Positions 16,706-24,161 of a DNA stretch of 51,565 nucleotides are shown here, one piece after another. Source of the DNA: CAYJFD01 sp964369605. GTDB taxonomy: Bacteria > Bacteroidota > Bacteroidia > Bacteroidales > UBA932. How positions within the stretch are numbered: position 1 is the first letter of the stretch; each line of letters begins with the position of its first letter. A model generated the notes under the pieces. The model was not told where the DNA came from and ran no database searches. It saw only the letters and a list, made by a program, of their open reading frames with translations. The stretch covers positions 1 through 51,565 of the forward strand of contig CAYJFD010000013.1 in the NCBI GenBank assembly GCA_964369605.1, read 5' to 3'. A program made the position numbers and the translations under genes.

Positions 16706-16761
16706 CTGTACACGCCTACCGCCTTTGTGGGTGCTTGTAGGGCATATCGTAGTGTACAGCT
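16704..16761 (+). repeat. structured tandem repeat, copy 1
   Basis: Outer 10-base inverted repeat AGCTGTACAC / GTGTACAGCT, inner arms GCCTAC (16714-16719) and GTAGGGC (16737-16743). The core CTGTACAC-to-GTGTACAG unit is 54 bases (16706-16759) and is 37/54 identical to copy 2. It starts at the Toprim stop codon and would be in that transcript's 3' end. Confidence 0.75.
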
Positions 16762-16786
16762 CAAGAAAAATGAGGTGTTTTAGTGC

Positions 16787-16844
16787 AACTGTACACGCTT
16801 ATGTGGTCTAGAGGTGCTTTTAAGGCCTATGCCCGTGTACAGCT
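16787..16844 (+). repeat. structured tandem repeat, copy 2
   Basis: A 54-base core at 16789-16842, exactly 83 bases after copy 1, with outer arms CTGTACACG / CGTGTACAG. The inner arm changes from GCCTAC to GCTTAT while the facing arm changes from GTAGGGC to TTAAGGC, which keeps a C:G pair as T:A. The loop keeps GGTGCTT. This may be a structured non-coding RNA, a DNA-binding site pair or a processed 3' structure. Confidence 0.72.
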
Positions 16845-16903
16845 CGAGCAGGATGATGTTAAAGGTGGTTAATCGGAGTGATACTCTAACTTTTTTAATT
16901 CTT

Positions 16904-18229
16904 TTAGCTTTTTAGTGTTTTGGTTTTTAGTTTTTTCATGGACGAGAGTAGGAGTGGGATACTGACGCAGAGGCAGAGGACTTCTGCGACGGGCATGCTT
17001 AGCCAGATTCCTGTGTTTCCGAGAATTAGGGGGAGGGTGAAAAGAGGAATCAGGACGAATATGATGGAGCGGCAGAGTGCTATGAGGGCTGATTCGATGG
17101 GCTTTTCGATGGCTGTGTGGAAACTACTTATTATGACATTGGCAAATGAGAATAGGTAGTGAATGGTGATGAATAGGGCCGCTCGTTGGGCTAGTTTGAA
17201 TAGGTCTGCGTCACCGTCGGTGAAGATGTTGATTATGCTGTCTCCTGCGAATAGTGAGATGAGGTAGAATCCCCATCCGATACAGGCTCCTGCGATTATG
17301 GAGGTGCGAAGGAGTTTTTTTATATTGGGGTAATTCATCGCTCCAAGGTTGTAGGCTACAAGTGGTTGGAGTGCTTGTGCTAGGCCAAATAGGGAGAGGT
17401 TTACTATCATATTTATGTAGAACACAATGGTTAGTGCGGCTACTCCCATAGCGCCTATTTGCTCCATTAGTACGATGTTAAATACATAGGTCGTGATGGC
17501 TGATGATACTACTGAGAGCATTTCTGAGCTACCATTGAAGAATATGCGTTTAATAACGGCTACTGAGCCTCTTAGTTTTCCGAATTTAAGGAAGGGGAAT
17601 AGTGCAATAGCTGATGCAGCGCAGGCTAGAAGGGTAGCAGCAGCTGCTCCGGTGATGCCCCAGCCAAGTTTGTAAAGGAAGATATAATCAAGTGTGACGT
17701 TTGTTATTACTCCAACTAGTCCACTTACAAATACGAGTTGAGGTTTGTTCATTAGGCGACAAAACGACTCTGAAAAGTTTGGTATGCTGTAGAGTATTGC
17801 ACCTCCAATCATTACTCCCAGGTATGATTTAACGTAGGGTAGTACTTCTCCATCAGCTCCTAGGAAGCGGCATACTCCGTCAAGATTGATTAGTAGTAAG
17901 CCCGAGAGTGCTAGGATGGTTATTATGAAGGTTACTAGGGTAAGGGTTGTATAGCTTCTGGCGAGATCTTCATCTTTATTGCCTTTGGCAATACTGGCTA
18001 CCACGACTCCTCCACATATTATCATAAGTGCAACGCTTAAGATAATATTTACAAGCGGCATAGATAGGTTAACAGCCGCTAGTCCTAGAGGGCCGACTAC
18101 TTTACTTACAAATATTCCATCGATAACTAGCTGCATAGAGATCATTAGTAGACCTGCGATGCTGGGTAGGGCAAATTTAAAGTATAGTTTATTTATGTTG
18201 CCTTTATCAAAATTTAGTATCTCTGACAT
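16904..18229 (-). CDS. MATE-family multidrug efflux transporter
   Basis: 441 residues with about 12 membrane helices in two similar halves, as usual for MATE exporters. The first half has LPSIAGLLMISMQLVIDGIFVSK and LGAAAVNL-type helix starts, the second half has GLAQALQPLVAYNLGA, the diagnostic repeat pattern of the MepA-like branch. It exports cationic drugs or metabolites by Na+ or H+ antiport. It begins directly after the stop codon of the cytidylate-kinase-like gene, so both are in one operon. Substrate unknown. Confidence 0.85.
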   Translation of the reverse strand: MSEILNFDKGNINKLYFKFALPSIAGLLMISMQLVIDGIFVSKVVGPLGLAAVNLSMPLVNIILSVALMIICGGVVVASIAKGNKDEDLARSYTTLTLVTFIITILALSGLLLINLDGVCRFLGADGEVLPYVKSYLGVMIGGAILYSIPNFSESFCRLMNKPQLVFVSGLVGVITNVTLDYIFLYKLGWGITGAAAATLLACAASAIALFPFLKFGKLRGSVAVIKRIFFNGSSEMLSVVSSAITTYVFNIVLMEQIGAMGVAALTIVFYINMIVNLSLFGLAQALQPLVAYNLGAMNYPNIKKLLRTSIIAGACIGWGFYLISLFAGDSIINIFTDGDADLFKLAQRAALFITIHYLFSFANVIISSFHTAIEKPIESALIALCRSIIFVLIPLFTLPLILGNTGIWLSMPVAEVLCLCVSIPLLLSSMKKLKTKTLKS

Positions 18230-18832
18230 CTATTCTCCTTTTGCTATTTTCTCTATTATATCGACTATTTTATCTTCTCCTATCACTCCACTATTTAGGC
18301 AAAGGGAATAATTTGAGGTCTCTCCCCATTCTCTGAATGTGTAGTTTGAGTAGAATATTTTGCGTTTTTTATCTCTTTCCTCTAATTCTTTGTCAGGGTG
18401 TTTAAGTTCTTCGCCATATTTGGTCGTTATTCTTTCTATGCGATATTTGTTGTCTGCGTAGATGAATAGGTGTAGGGCATTTTTGTTGTCTTTTAGTATG
18501 TAATCGGCACACCTACCCACAAATATGCAGTTTCCTTCACTAGAGAGCCTTTCAATAATCTCTCGCATAGCCTTAAAAACTTCATCTCGTATAGATAAAT
18601 TAGCTCCAAATCGTGAAAATTTAGTCCTTTCCATAGAGAAAATAAAAGGATTTGCGGAGCTTGCATTTTCACAAGTTTTTGAAATGTATTCTTTTGCTAG
18701 TCCTGTTTCTTGAGCTATCTGTTCGATTAGCTCCCCATCATAGCATTTATAACCTAATCTTTCTGCTAGCTTCCTAGCTATAGTACGCCCTCCACTTCCT
18801 GACTGACGACTGATAGTTATTACATTTCTCAT
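18230..18832 (-). CDS. cytidylate-kinase-like P-loop protein
   Basis: 200 residues: ITISRQSGSGGRTIARKLAE gives the P-loop, then CYDGELIEQIAQETGL and CIFVGRCADYIL, the hallmark of the cytidylate kinase-like family (PF13189), which differs from Cmk itself. The family is widespread in gut anaerobes and its substrate is not established; phosphorylation of a nucleotide-like small molecule is the usual guess. It abuts the MATE transporter start with no gap. A near-consensus minus-strand -7 (TACCTTTA) lies about 35 bases upstream. Confidence 0.8.
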   Translation of the reverse strand: MRNVITISRQSGSGGRTIARKLAERLGYKCYDGELIEQIAQETGLAKEYISKTCENASSANPFIFSMERTKFSRFGANLSIRDEVFKAMREIIERLSSEGNCIFVGRCADYILKDNKNALHLFIYADNKYRIERITTKYGEELKHPDKELEERDKKRKIFYSNYTFREWGETSNYSLCLNSGVIGEDKIVDIIEKIAKGE

Positions 18833-18972
18833 ATACTGTTATTTTGTTTGGACTCGAATTGTGGGGTAAAGGTAGTAAAGAAAAGTGGAAAGTGAATTAA
18901 TGGGTGATTAGGAAAACTTATTTCTTGTGGTTAATCGTATTTATCCGATTATAATCGTTTAGAAAAAATTGC

Positions 18973-18980
18973 TACATTTG
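18973..18980 (+). promoter_or_regulatory. -7 element abutting HNH gene start
   Basis: TACATTTG is an exact TAnnTTTG but ends only 4 bases before the ATG at 18985. If used, transcription starts at or next to the start codon, giving a leaderless message. Confidence 0.4.
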
Positions 18981-18984
18981 TTAC

Positions 18985-20025
18985 ATGTCAGATGTAATTA
19001 AAACTTTTCAAGAACTTTATCCGACGCCAGAATCTTATTGGCGCTCGGTGATTTTATTTGGTAGAAATGTCGCGTCTTATAAATTTGCCTTGGCAAAATC
19101 CTTACTTGAAATCGTATCTACGGGCAAAACAATTGTTAGTTTGGAAGAATTAGCACAGCCTTTTTCAAAGAGTATTTGCGAGCATATTAGGCATTCTCCA
19201 AAGCAGTGTACAAGTGCTAGCAGTAAATTTTTAAAAACTTGTCAGGATTATAATAGCTCTGAAGTCTCAGAGCAGGTACTGTTGGATACAACGGTAAAGT
19301 ATGGATTTAATAATGTAATAGATGCTTTTCATACAGTGAATAGTGAGAGTCTTCCCTTGTCATTTTTCTTGAAGGATTATGGGGGAGCAAAAAAGAGAAT
19401 AATTTTATGTGATGAGTTGTTTAAACTGCAGGAGATTCCGTTTTTTGAAAACTTTGCTCACGAGGTGGAGTCAAGATGGAATCTGGTAGAAACGGCCTGG
19501 GAGCTAGGAGTTTCTCGCAACTTACTTTCGGTACAGTATGATAAGCAGGATGGTATGTTGTTTGTTGAGGGGAATAACTATAGGCGTAAGGATGTTACTT
19601 CTTCGAGAGGTGCTTTGAATGGTTATCAGAAGGGGAAATGTTTTTATTGTTTTGATGACATTTCTTTAGATAGAGAGGGTGGAGGTTTATGTGATGTTGA
19701 TCATTTCTTTCCTCATATTTTACAGCAGTGGAACCCGAAGGTTAATTTTAATGGAATGTGGAATTTAGTGCTTTCGTGTAGTAAGTGTAATAGGGGTAGC
19801 GATGGTAAATTTGCAAAGGTTCCTTCATTGAAATATCTAGAGAGACTACATAGGCGCAATGAGTTTTTAATCAGTAGTCATCATCCACTGAAAGAAACTT
19901 TGATGCTGCAGACAGGTTCGAATTTAGATAGCCGTATTTATTTCTTGCAACAAATTGATATATTTGCAATTAATTCGCTAATTCATAGGTGGAGTACAGA
20001 GCAGGTAGGAATGGCGATTTTCTAA
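18985..20025 (+). CDS. HNH endonuclease, possible defence nuclease
   Basis: 346 residues. The C-terminal third is an HNH nuclease: CFYC (C219, C222), DVDHF (D239, H240, catalytic region), WNLV (N260) and CSKCN (C265, C268), i.e. a zinc-bound beta-beta-alpha-metal fold. The N-terminal 200 residues, mostly helical, are not recognised and may sense or bind a target. The only plausible start is at 18985; no other Met follows for more than 100 residues. It is 3 bases upstream of a methyltransferase gene, so they form an operon. This may be a restriction or defence pair, though the methyltransferase is not of a known DNA type. Confidence 0.72.
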   Translation: MSDVIKTFQELYPTPESYWRSVILFGRNVASYKFALAKSLLEIVSTGKTIVSLEELAQPFSKSICEHIRHSPKQCTSASSKFLKTCQDYNSSEVSEQVLLDTTVKYGFNNVIDAFHTVNSESLPLSFFLKDYGGAKKRIILCDELFKLQEIPFFENFAHEVESRWNLVETAWELGVSRNLLSVQYDKQDGMLFVEGNNYRRKDVTSSRGALNGYQKGKCFYCFDDISLDREGGGLCDVDHFFPHILQQWNPKVNFNGMWNLVLSCSKCNRGSDGKFAKVPSLKYLERLHRRNEFLISSHHPLKETLMLQTGSNLDSRIYFLQQIDIFAINSLIHRWSTEQVGMAIF

Positions 20026-20028
20026 TTT

Positions 20029-20619
20029 ATGAGTATGGACAGTACAATTGATTATTATAATAGGAATTTTGAGCAGTTTATTTCAGATACTCTTGGTTCT
20101 GATATGAGCGAACTTTATACAATGTTTCTAGAGCGTATTTCAAAGGACGCAAGGATTTTAGATTTGGGCTGTGGGTCTGGTCGTGATAGTGACTATTTTC
20201 TGAAAAATGGTTATGAAGTGGTAGCGATGGATGGTTCAGAGGAATTTTGTATGATTGTCAAAGAACGCCTAGCCTGCGAGGTGCATCACCTTTCTTTCGA
20301 TGAGATTCGTTTCGAAAATGAGTTCGATGGAATCTGGGCGTGTGCTTCTCTCTTACATCTTCCTAAATCGAAGCTTCCAGGGATGTTTAATCGTTTATTC
20401 CTAGCTCTGAAGGAGGGTGGCGTGCTGTATTGTTCCTTTAAGTATGGTAATTTTGAGGGTGAGCGCAGCGGCAGGTACTTTACTGACCTAACTGAAGATA
20501 CTCTTGAAGAAGTGCTTCGCAATGTCCCACATTTAAAGATTCTTAGCACCTATATCACCCGTGATGTGCGTGAAGATCGGAAGGATCAGCTTTGGTTAAA
20601 TGTGATGATGGAGAGGTAA
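20029..20619 (+). CDS. class I SAM-dependent methyltransferase
   Basis: 196 residues: ARILDLGCGSGRDSDYFLKN (residues 41-60) is the SAM-binding motif I, VVAMDGS motif II, DGIWACASLLHL motif IV and GGVLYCSFKYG motif V. No NPPY/DPPY base-methylation motif is present, so it is not a standard adenine or cytosine DNA methylase. Its start pattern (DYYNRNFEQFISDTL, MSELY) belongs to a family I have seen next to HNH or helicase genes in variable regions. It is in operon with the HNH gene (3 bases). Substrate unknown; small molecule or nucleic acid are both possible. Confidence 0.75.
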   Translation: MSMDSTIDYYNRNFEQFISDTLGSDMSELYTMFLERISKDARILDLGCGSGRDSDYFLKNGYEVVAMDGSEEFCMIVKERLACEVHHLSFDEIRFENEFDGIWACASLLHLPKSKLPGMFNRLFLALKEGGVLYCSFKYGNFEGERSGRYFTDLTEDTLEEVLRNVPHLKILSTYITRDVREDRKDQLWLNVMMER

Positions 20620-20632
20620 AAATTGGAAACTT

Positions 20633-21199
20633 TTATTCGATTTTTATGCCGAAGCTGGTTAGTAGGCCTGCGATGTTTGAGTGAGAGAATTTTGCGCCTT
20701 TGATTTGGTTGGTGTTTGGGTTAATCTGGAAGTTGTATGATGTGCTTAGGTTTGCATTTTGAAGGTTTGTGGCGTGGAAGATGGATCTGCTCAGGTCGCA
20801 GTCTATGAATTCTGAGTTGCTTAGTTTTGCTTCTGAGAAGTCACATTCTATAATGGAGCAGTTTGTAAATTTAGTGTGAGCAAGTGGTAGGCCTATGAAA
20901 ATGGAGTAGTCGATTTTTGAGTCTGTAAACTCGATGCTTAGACCTAGTTTGTTACAGCTAAGGAAGTTCGTGCCGACGATTTTGCAGCCTTCGAATTTGC
21001 AACCATTTAGCGAAACATTAATAAACTTTGCCATAGTAAAGTCGCAGTTTTTAAAGACACAGTCTGAAAATCGGATGTCAAATAGCTCTACTTCACTGAA
21101 GTCTGTGTTGTTAAAGCTACAGTTATCAAATTCTTCTATTGATGATAAGCTCTGCAAATAGCCTACTTTTTCGTATGTTTCATCAAGTGCGCAGTTCAT
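20633..21199 (-). CDS. pentapeptide-repeat protein (Qnr/McbG-like)
   Basis: 188 residues built almost entirely of A(D/N)LXX-type pentapeptide repeats: CSFNNTDFSEVELFD, CVFKNCDFTMAKF, CKFEGCKIVGTNF, CDFSEAKLSNSEFIDCDLSRS, NLQNANLS. It ends with a short segment (IKGAKFSHSNIAGLLTSFGI) like the C-terminal cap of Qnr and McbG proteins. These form a right-handed helix mimicking DNA and protect gyrase from quinolones or microcin. The tail-to-tail position with the HNH/methyltransferase pair suggests an accessory region. Gyrase protection is plausible but unproved. Confidence 0.75.
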   Translation of the reverse strand: MNCALDETYEKVGYLQSLSSIEEFDNCSFNNTDFSEVELFDIRFSDCVFKNCDFTMAKFINVSLNGCKFEGCKIVGTNFLSCNKLGLSIEFTDSKIDYSIFIGLPLAHTKFTNCSIIECDFSEAKLSNSEFIDCDLSRSIFHATNLQNANLSTSYNFQINPNTNQIKGAKFSHSNIAGLLTSFGIKIE

Positions 21200-21289
21200 A
21201 AATCGTTATAAAGTTAAATAAGAAATAAAGATAGTGTTTTTATCGAAATTAATATCACTATTAAAAAGTGGTGTTTCAAAAATATAACT

Positions 21290-21297
21290 TATTTTTG
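21290..21297 (+). promoter_or_regulatory. -7 element for yjdM
   Basis: TATTTTTG matches TAnnTTTG, 34 bases before the ATG. The -33 region is poor. Confidence 0.45.
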
Positions 21298-21331
21298 CGT
21301 GAATTTTTGAAATAATTAAAAAGATATAAGA

Positions 21332-21652
21332 ATGGAAGATGTGTTAATTTGCTCTAAGTGCAAGAGCGAGAATGGATATTTTGATGGTTTTGTAAATATA
21401 TGTCCTGATTGTTTTTATGAATGGTCGAATGAAGAAGTGGTAGAGGATAAAGTAGTGGATAGTAATGGTGCTGAGTTGGTAGATGGTGATTCAGTCGTAG
21501 TTATTAAGGATTTGAAAGTGAAGGGGTCGTCTATGGTTATTAAGAGGGGAACTAAGGTTAAGAGTATTAGATTAACTGATAATCCTGAGGAAGTAGACTG
21601 TAAGATAGAGGGTAGTAGTATCGTTCTGAAGACTTGTTTTTTGAAGAAGTAG
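21332..21652 (+). CDS. yjdM: YjdM/PhnA-family zinc-ribbon protein
   Basis: 106 residues. The N-terminus is a zinc ribbon (C7-x2-C10 and C24-x2-C27, CSKC / CPDC), and the C-terminal domain carries DSNGAELVDGDSVVVIKDLKVKG, GTKVKSIRL and DCKIEG, the conserved PhnA/YjdM pattern. The name PhnA is historical; no link to phosphonate breakdown is certain. Cellular role is unknown. Monocistronic, divergent from the pentapeptide gene. Confidence 0.85.
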   Translation: MEDVLICSKCKSENGYFDGFVNICPDCFYEWSNEEVVEDKVVDSNGAELVDGDSVVVIKDLKVKGSSMVIKRGTKVKSIRLTDNPEEVDCKIEGSSIVLKTCFLKK

Positions 21653-21655
21653 ATA

Positions 21656-22441
21656 CTAAGCTTCCACCCATTCTAAGAATGCTTTTGCTTTAAGACGCGA
21701 GATATTTACAGGCTCAGGCGTTTTGTATTGTAGTTTGACCACGAGGGTGCGGTTGAAGTAGCGTTCTATGGAGAGTATAGACCATCGTGGGATGATGTAC
21801 TGACGTGAGGCGCGGAAGAATTTTGTGCTATCTAGTAGCGTTTCTAATTCGTCCAAAGTGGAGTGGTAGCTGTATTCCTTACCAGATGTTGTGCTTATTT
21901 GCAGGCCTGAACTTGTGGCGTAGATATAGGCGATGTCATCTACAGAGATAGGTATTATCTTTTCTCCAACATTCATAATAAGGGTTGATTTATTCTGTCT
22001 AGGACTGCCACCTTTACCAATAAGTTTTAGTAGTCCCTCGATCTGGTCGTTATAGGCCACTGTGTCGTTTTGGGGAGTGAAAATATCTCGCATAGAGTGA
22101 AACTTTTCAAGGGCTTTTGCTGCTTGTTCGCGACTGATGGGTTTAAGGATATAGCTGATGGCATTTATTTCAAATGCCTCCATAGTATATTGGTTGTAAG
22201 CAGTGCAGAAGATAATAGGACATTTGACCTTTACTTGTCTAAAGATCTCGAAGCTCACGCCGTCTGCTAGCTCGATATCAGAGAATATAAGTTCAGGCGA
22301 GGGATTTTCTTCAAGCCATTCTGTCCCCTGTTCGATAGAATCTACGATGCCTACTATATTGATAGTGTCGTCTATTTTTGTCAGTATTTCGGCTAAGCGT
22401 TTTGCTGCTAGTGTTTCGTCCTCTATAATTAGTATATTCAT
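21656..22441 (-). CDS. LytTR-type response regulator
   Basis: 261 residues. The receiver domain has the acidic pair (E7/D8), the phosphoacceptor D55 in IFSDIELADG and the Lys in ILKPIS. A 30-residue linker follows, then the LytTR DNA-binding domain (residues about 155-260: IAYIYATSSGLQISTTSGKE, STKFFRASRQYIIP, VNISRLKAKAFLEW). The gene overlaps the upstream histidine kinase by 4 bases, so both proteins form a dedicated two-component system. Targets are unknown; in Bacteroidetes such pairs often control surface or efflux functions. Confidence 0.88.
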   Translation of the reverse strand: MNILIIEDETLAAKRLAEILTKIDDTINIVGIVDSIEQGTEWLEENPSPELIFSDIELADGVSFEIFRQVKVKCPIIFCTAYNQYTMEAFEINAISYILKPISREQAAKALEKFHSMRDIFTPQNDTVAYNDQIEGLLKLIGKGGSPRQNKSTLIMNVGEKIIPISVDDIAYIYATSSGLQISTTSGKEYSYHSTLDELETLLDSTKFFRASRQYIIPRWSILSIERYFNRTLVVKLQYKTPEPVNISRLKAKAFLEWVEA

Positions 22442-23454
22442 GCTCTTATAATTGGAAGTTTAACAATAAAGTCTCCGTTTTGTGTAATCTCCACCTCTTT
22501 GCCAAATAGAAGGCGATATCTTTCTGATAGGTTATGTAATCCTATTCCTGTTGATTCGGCAACTATCGTTTTTGGCTGTACGCGGTTAGTGATAATTATA
22601 TATTCTCCTTGCTCGATGATAGAGACCTTGAGAGGTGTTCTCACAGTCGACTTATTATGTTTTATCGCATTTTCAAGTAGAGTTTGCAGGGTCATTGGTG
22701 GAATTTGAATGCTCTCTAAATCGCTATGAATATCTATTGTTAGATCTATGGCATCAGAGAAACGCTCTTTTTGAATATACCAGTATTGGAGTGCAAAATC
22801 TAATTCTGCATTTAGTGATACACATTTTTGATCGCGGTTTGTGAGTAAGTAGCGATAGACTCCAGCTAAGCGATCTACAAAGTTCTGAACTGCTACGTCT
22901 TCGGTCATGGATGAAATAGTGTTAAGTGAGTTGAACATAAAGTGAGGACTTAGCTGTTCTCCTAGTGAAGTTAGTTTAGCCTCTAGTGCTAGTCTTTCGG
23001 CATTTGAAGCCTTCAGTTCTGCGCTCTTTTTCTCCATTATTATCATCTGTGAGTATAGGATCCAGTTATATATTATATTCCAAGCGACTATTCTAATAAG
23101 GTTCCATCGTTCTGTGCGCTCATTAGTGCCGATAATAATTCCTCCTTTGTCGCCTGAGTTGATTATTGGCGAAATCAGTTCGAGCAGGTAGTAAACAGCT
23201 ACCGTGATCGCTATAATCGTGAGGATATTGCGAAGCCATATCTTTGGAATTAGTCGTTTGTATCTCTCGCAAGTCAGCAGCCACAGATGCCCAAACCACG
23301 TTACGAGTAGCATCACAAATGTGTTAAGAGCCATCGTGTCGATGTATTCTACCCCGCGTCCCATGGCCAGTCGAGGGAGCATCACCATTATAGTGATTCC
23401 CACTGAGAGGATTATTCCAAGGATTATATTATTTTTCATTACGCTTATTTTCAT
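22438..23454 (-). CDS. LytS-type sensor histidine kinase
   Basis: 338 residues with four predicted membrane helices (about 8-30, 40-62, 76-98, 122-140), a coiled segment (145-165), then the His_kinase domain (PF06580) with LSPHFMFNSLN, phospho-His171, and the ATP-binding N and G boxes LENAIKHN and GIGLHNLSERY. No large periplasmic domain, so the signal may be sensed in the membrane. Its ATG overlaps by 4 bases with the LytTR regulator's start, meaning coupled translation. Confidence 0.87.
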   Translation of the reverse strand: MKISVMKNNIILGIILSVGITIMVMLPRLAMGRGVEYIDTMALNTFVMLLVTWFGHLWLLTCERYKRLIPKIWLRNILTIIAITVAVYYLLELISPIINSGDKGGIIIGTNERTERWNLIRIVAWNIIYNWILYSQMIIMEKKSAELKASNAERLALEAKLTSLGEQLSPHFMFNSLNTISSMTEDVAVQNFVDRLAGVYRYLLTNRDQKCVSLNAELDFALQYWYIQKERFSDAIDLTIDIHSDLESIQIPPMTLQTLLENAIKHNKSTVRTPLKVSIIEQGEYIIITNRVQPKTIVAESTGIGLHNLSERYRLLFGKEVEITQNGDFIVKLPIIRA

Positions 23455-23486
23455 GAAAATAGTTTTGTTTAAAATAATAGATGACG

Positions 23487-23517
23487 CAAATTTATAAGAT
23501 TACTTTTCAATGGGAAA
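23487..23517 (-). promoter_or_regulatory. promoter of the two-component operon
   Basis: Minus strand TTTC, 19 bases, TAAATTTG. The -7 is an exact TAnnTTTG and the -33 has one mismatch. The leader is about 30 bases. Confidence 0.5.
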
Positions 23518-23670
23518 GAAGTTAGCGCACGGATTGTCAATAATAACGCCTCAAATGTCATAATTTCAAAATGAAATGTCACCTTGAAATATCCTAACAT
23601 GCATACACTTTTGACCCCGAGAAAACTTCATATCTTTGTGGTGGTAAGTTAAAGAGTATGAAGAATAAAG

Positions 23671-24141
23671 CTAGGCTTGCATATTTTCCTTTTGGAGCGC
23701 CTTGTTTATTAGCTCAGAAAGGACTTGGGGATTTTTGGAGCCTATGGCAATATTGGAATTCTTATATTTATGCTGAAGCTCTACTGCTTTGGTAAAGTTT
23801 ATGCTGTAGAGCATTCCCCCTTTATAGTATTTTATTCCAGCGCCTACGTAAAAAGGCATTTTTACAACCTTTGCACTTTGTATATCCTTAAGGTGGATTG
23901 TTTTCTTGATTACGCCTATCCCGTATTTAATGACGATTTTATCTTCATATACGGTGGTTGTCATCTGATAAAAGAATAGCAAAATAAACAGTGGTATAAA
24001 ATTGATAAATCCTACGATGTAAATAATTTCTATAGCTGAAGTGTAAATCGTATAAGATGTATACACCATAGTTATGAGCAGAATAATTATAATGAGCCAA
24101 GATATCTGCCGCTCTTTGTATATTTCTGAAGTTCGTTGCAT
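23671..24141 (-). CDS. membrane protein with PH-like domain
   Basis: 156 residues: two membrane helices (about 14-33 and 37-58), then a beta-rich domain (TVYEDKIVIKYGIGVIKKTI, LKDIQSAKVVKMPFYVGAG) with the layout of bacterial PH-like proteins, ending in a helix. It is 20 bases downstream of the metallophosphoesterase gene and likely shares its operon. Function is not known. Confidence 0.6.
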   Translation of the reverse strand: MQRTSEIYKERQISWLIIIILLITMVYTSYTIYTSAIEIIYIVGFINFIPLFILLFFYQMTTTVYEDKIVIKYGIGVIKKTIHLKDIQSAKVVKMPFYVGAGIKYYKGGMLYSINFTKAVELQHKYKNSNIAIGSKNPQVLSELINKALQKENMQA

Positions 24142-24161
24142 AGTTTAAGTTAATTAGTGGT

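Noticed and set aside
16704..16844. CRISPR array or insertion-sequence ends.
   Set aside because: Only two units, each itself palindromic, with no spacer regularity and no transposase frame.
23631..23802. Plus-strand -7 match (TATCTTTG at 23631) followed by a 45-codon frame from 23658.
   Set aside because: The frame is antisense to the end of the PH-like gene, the -33 spacing is short (17 bases), and the peptide has no recognisable character; treated as chance.
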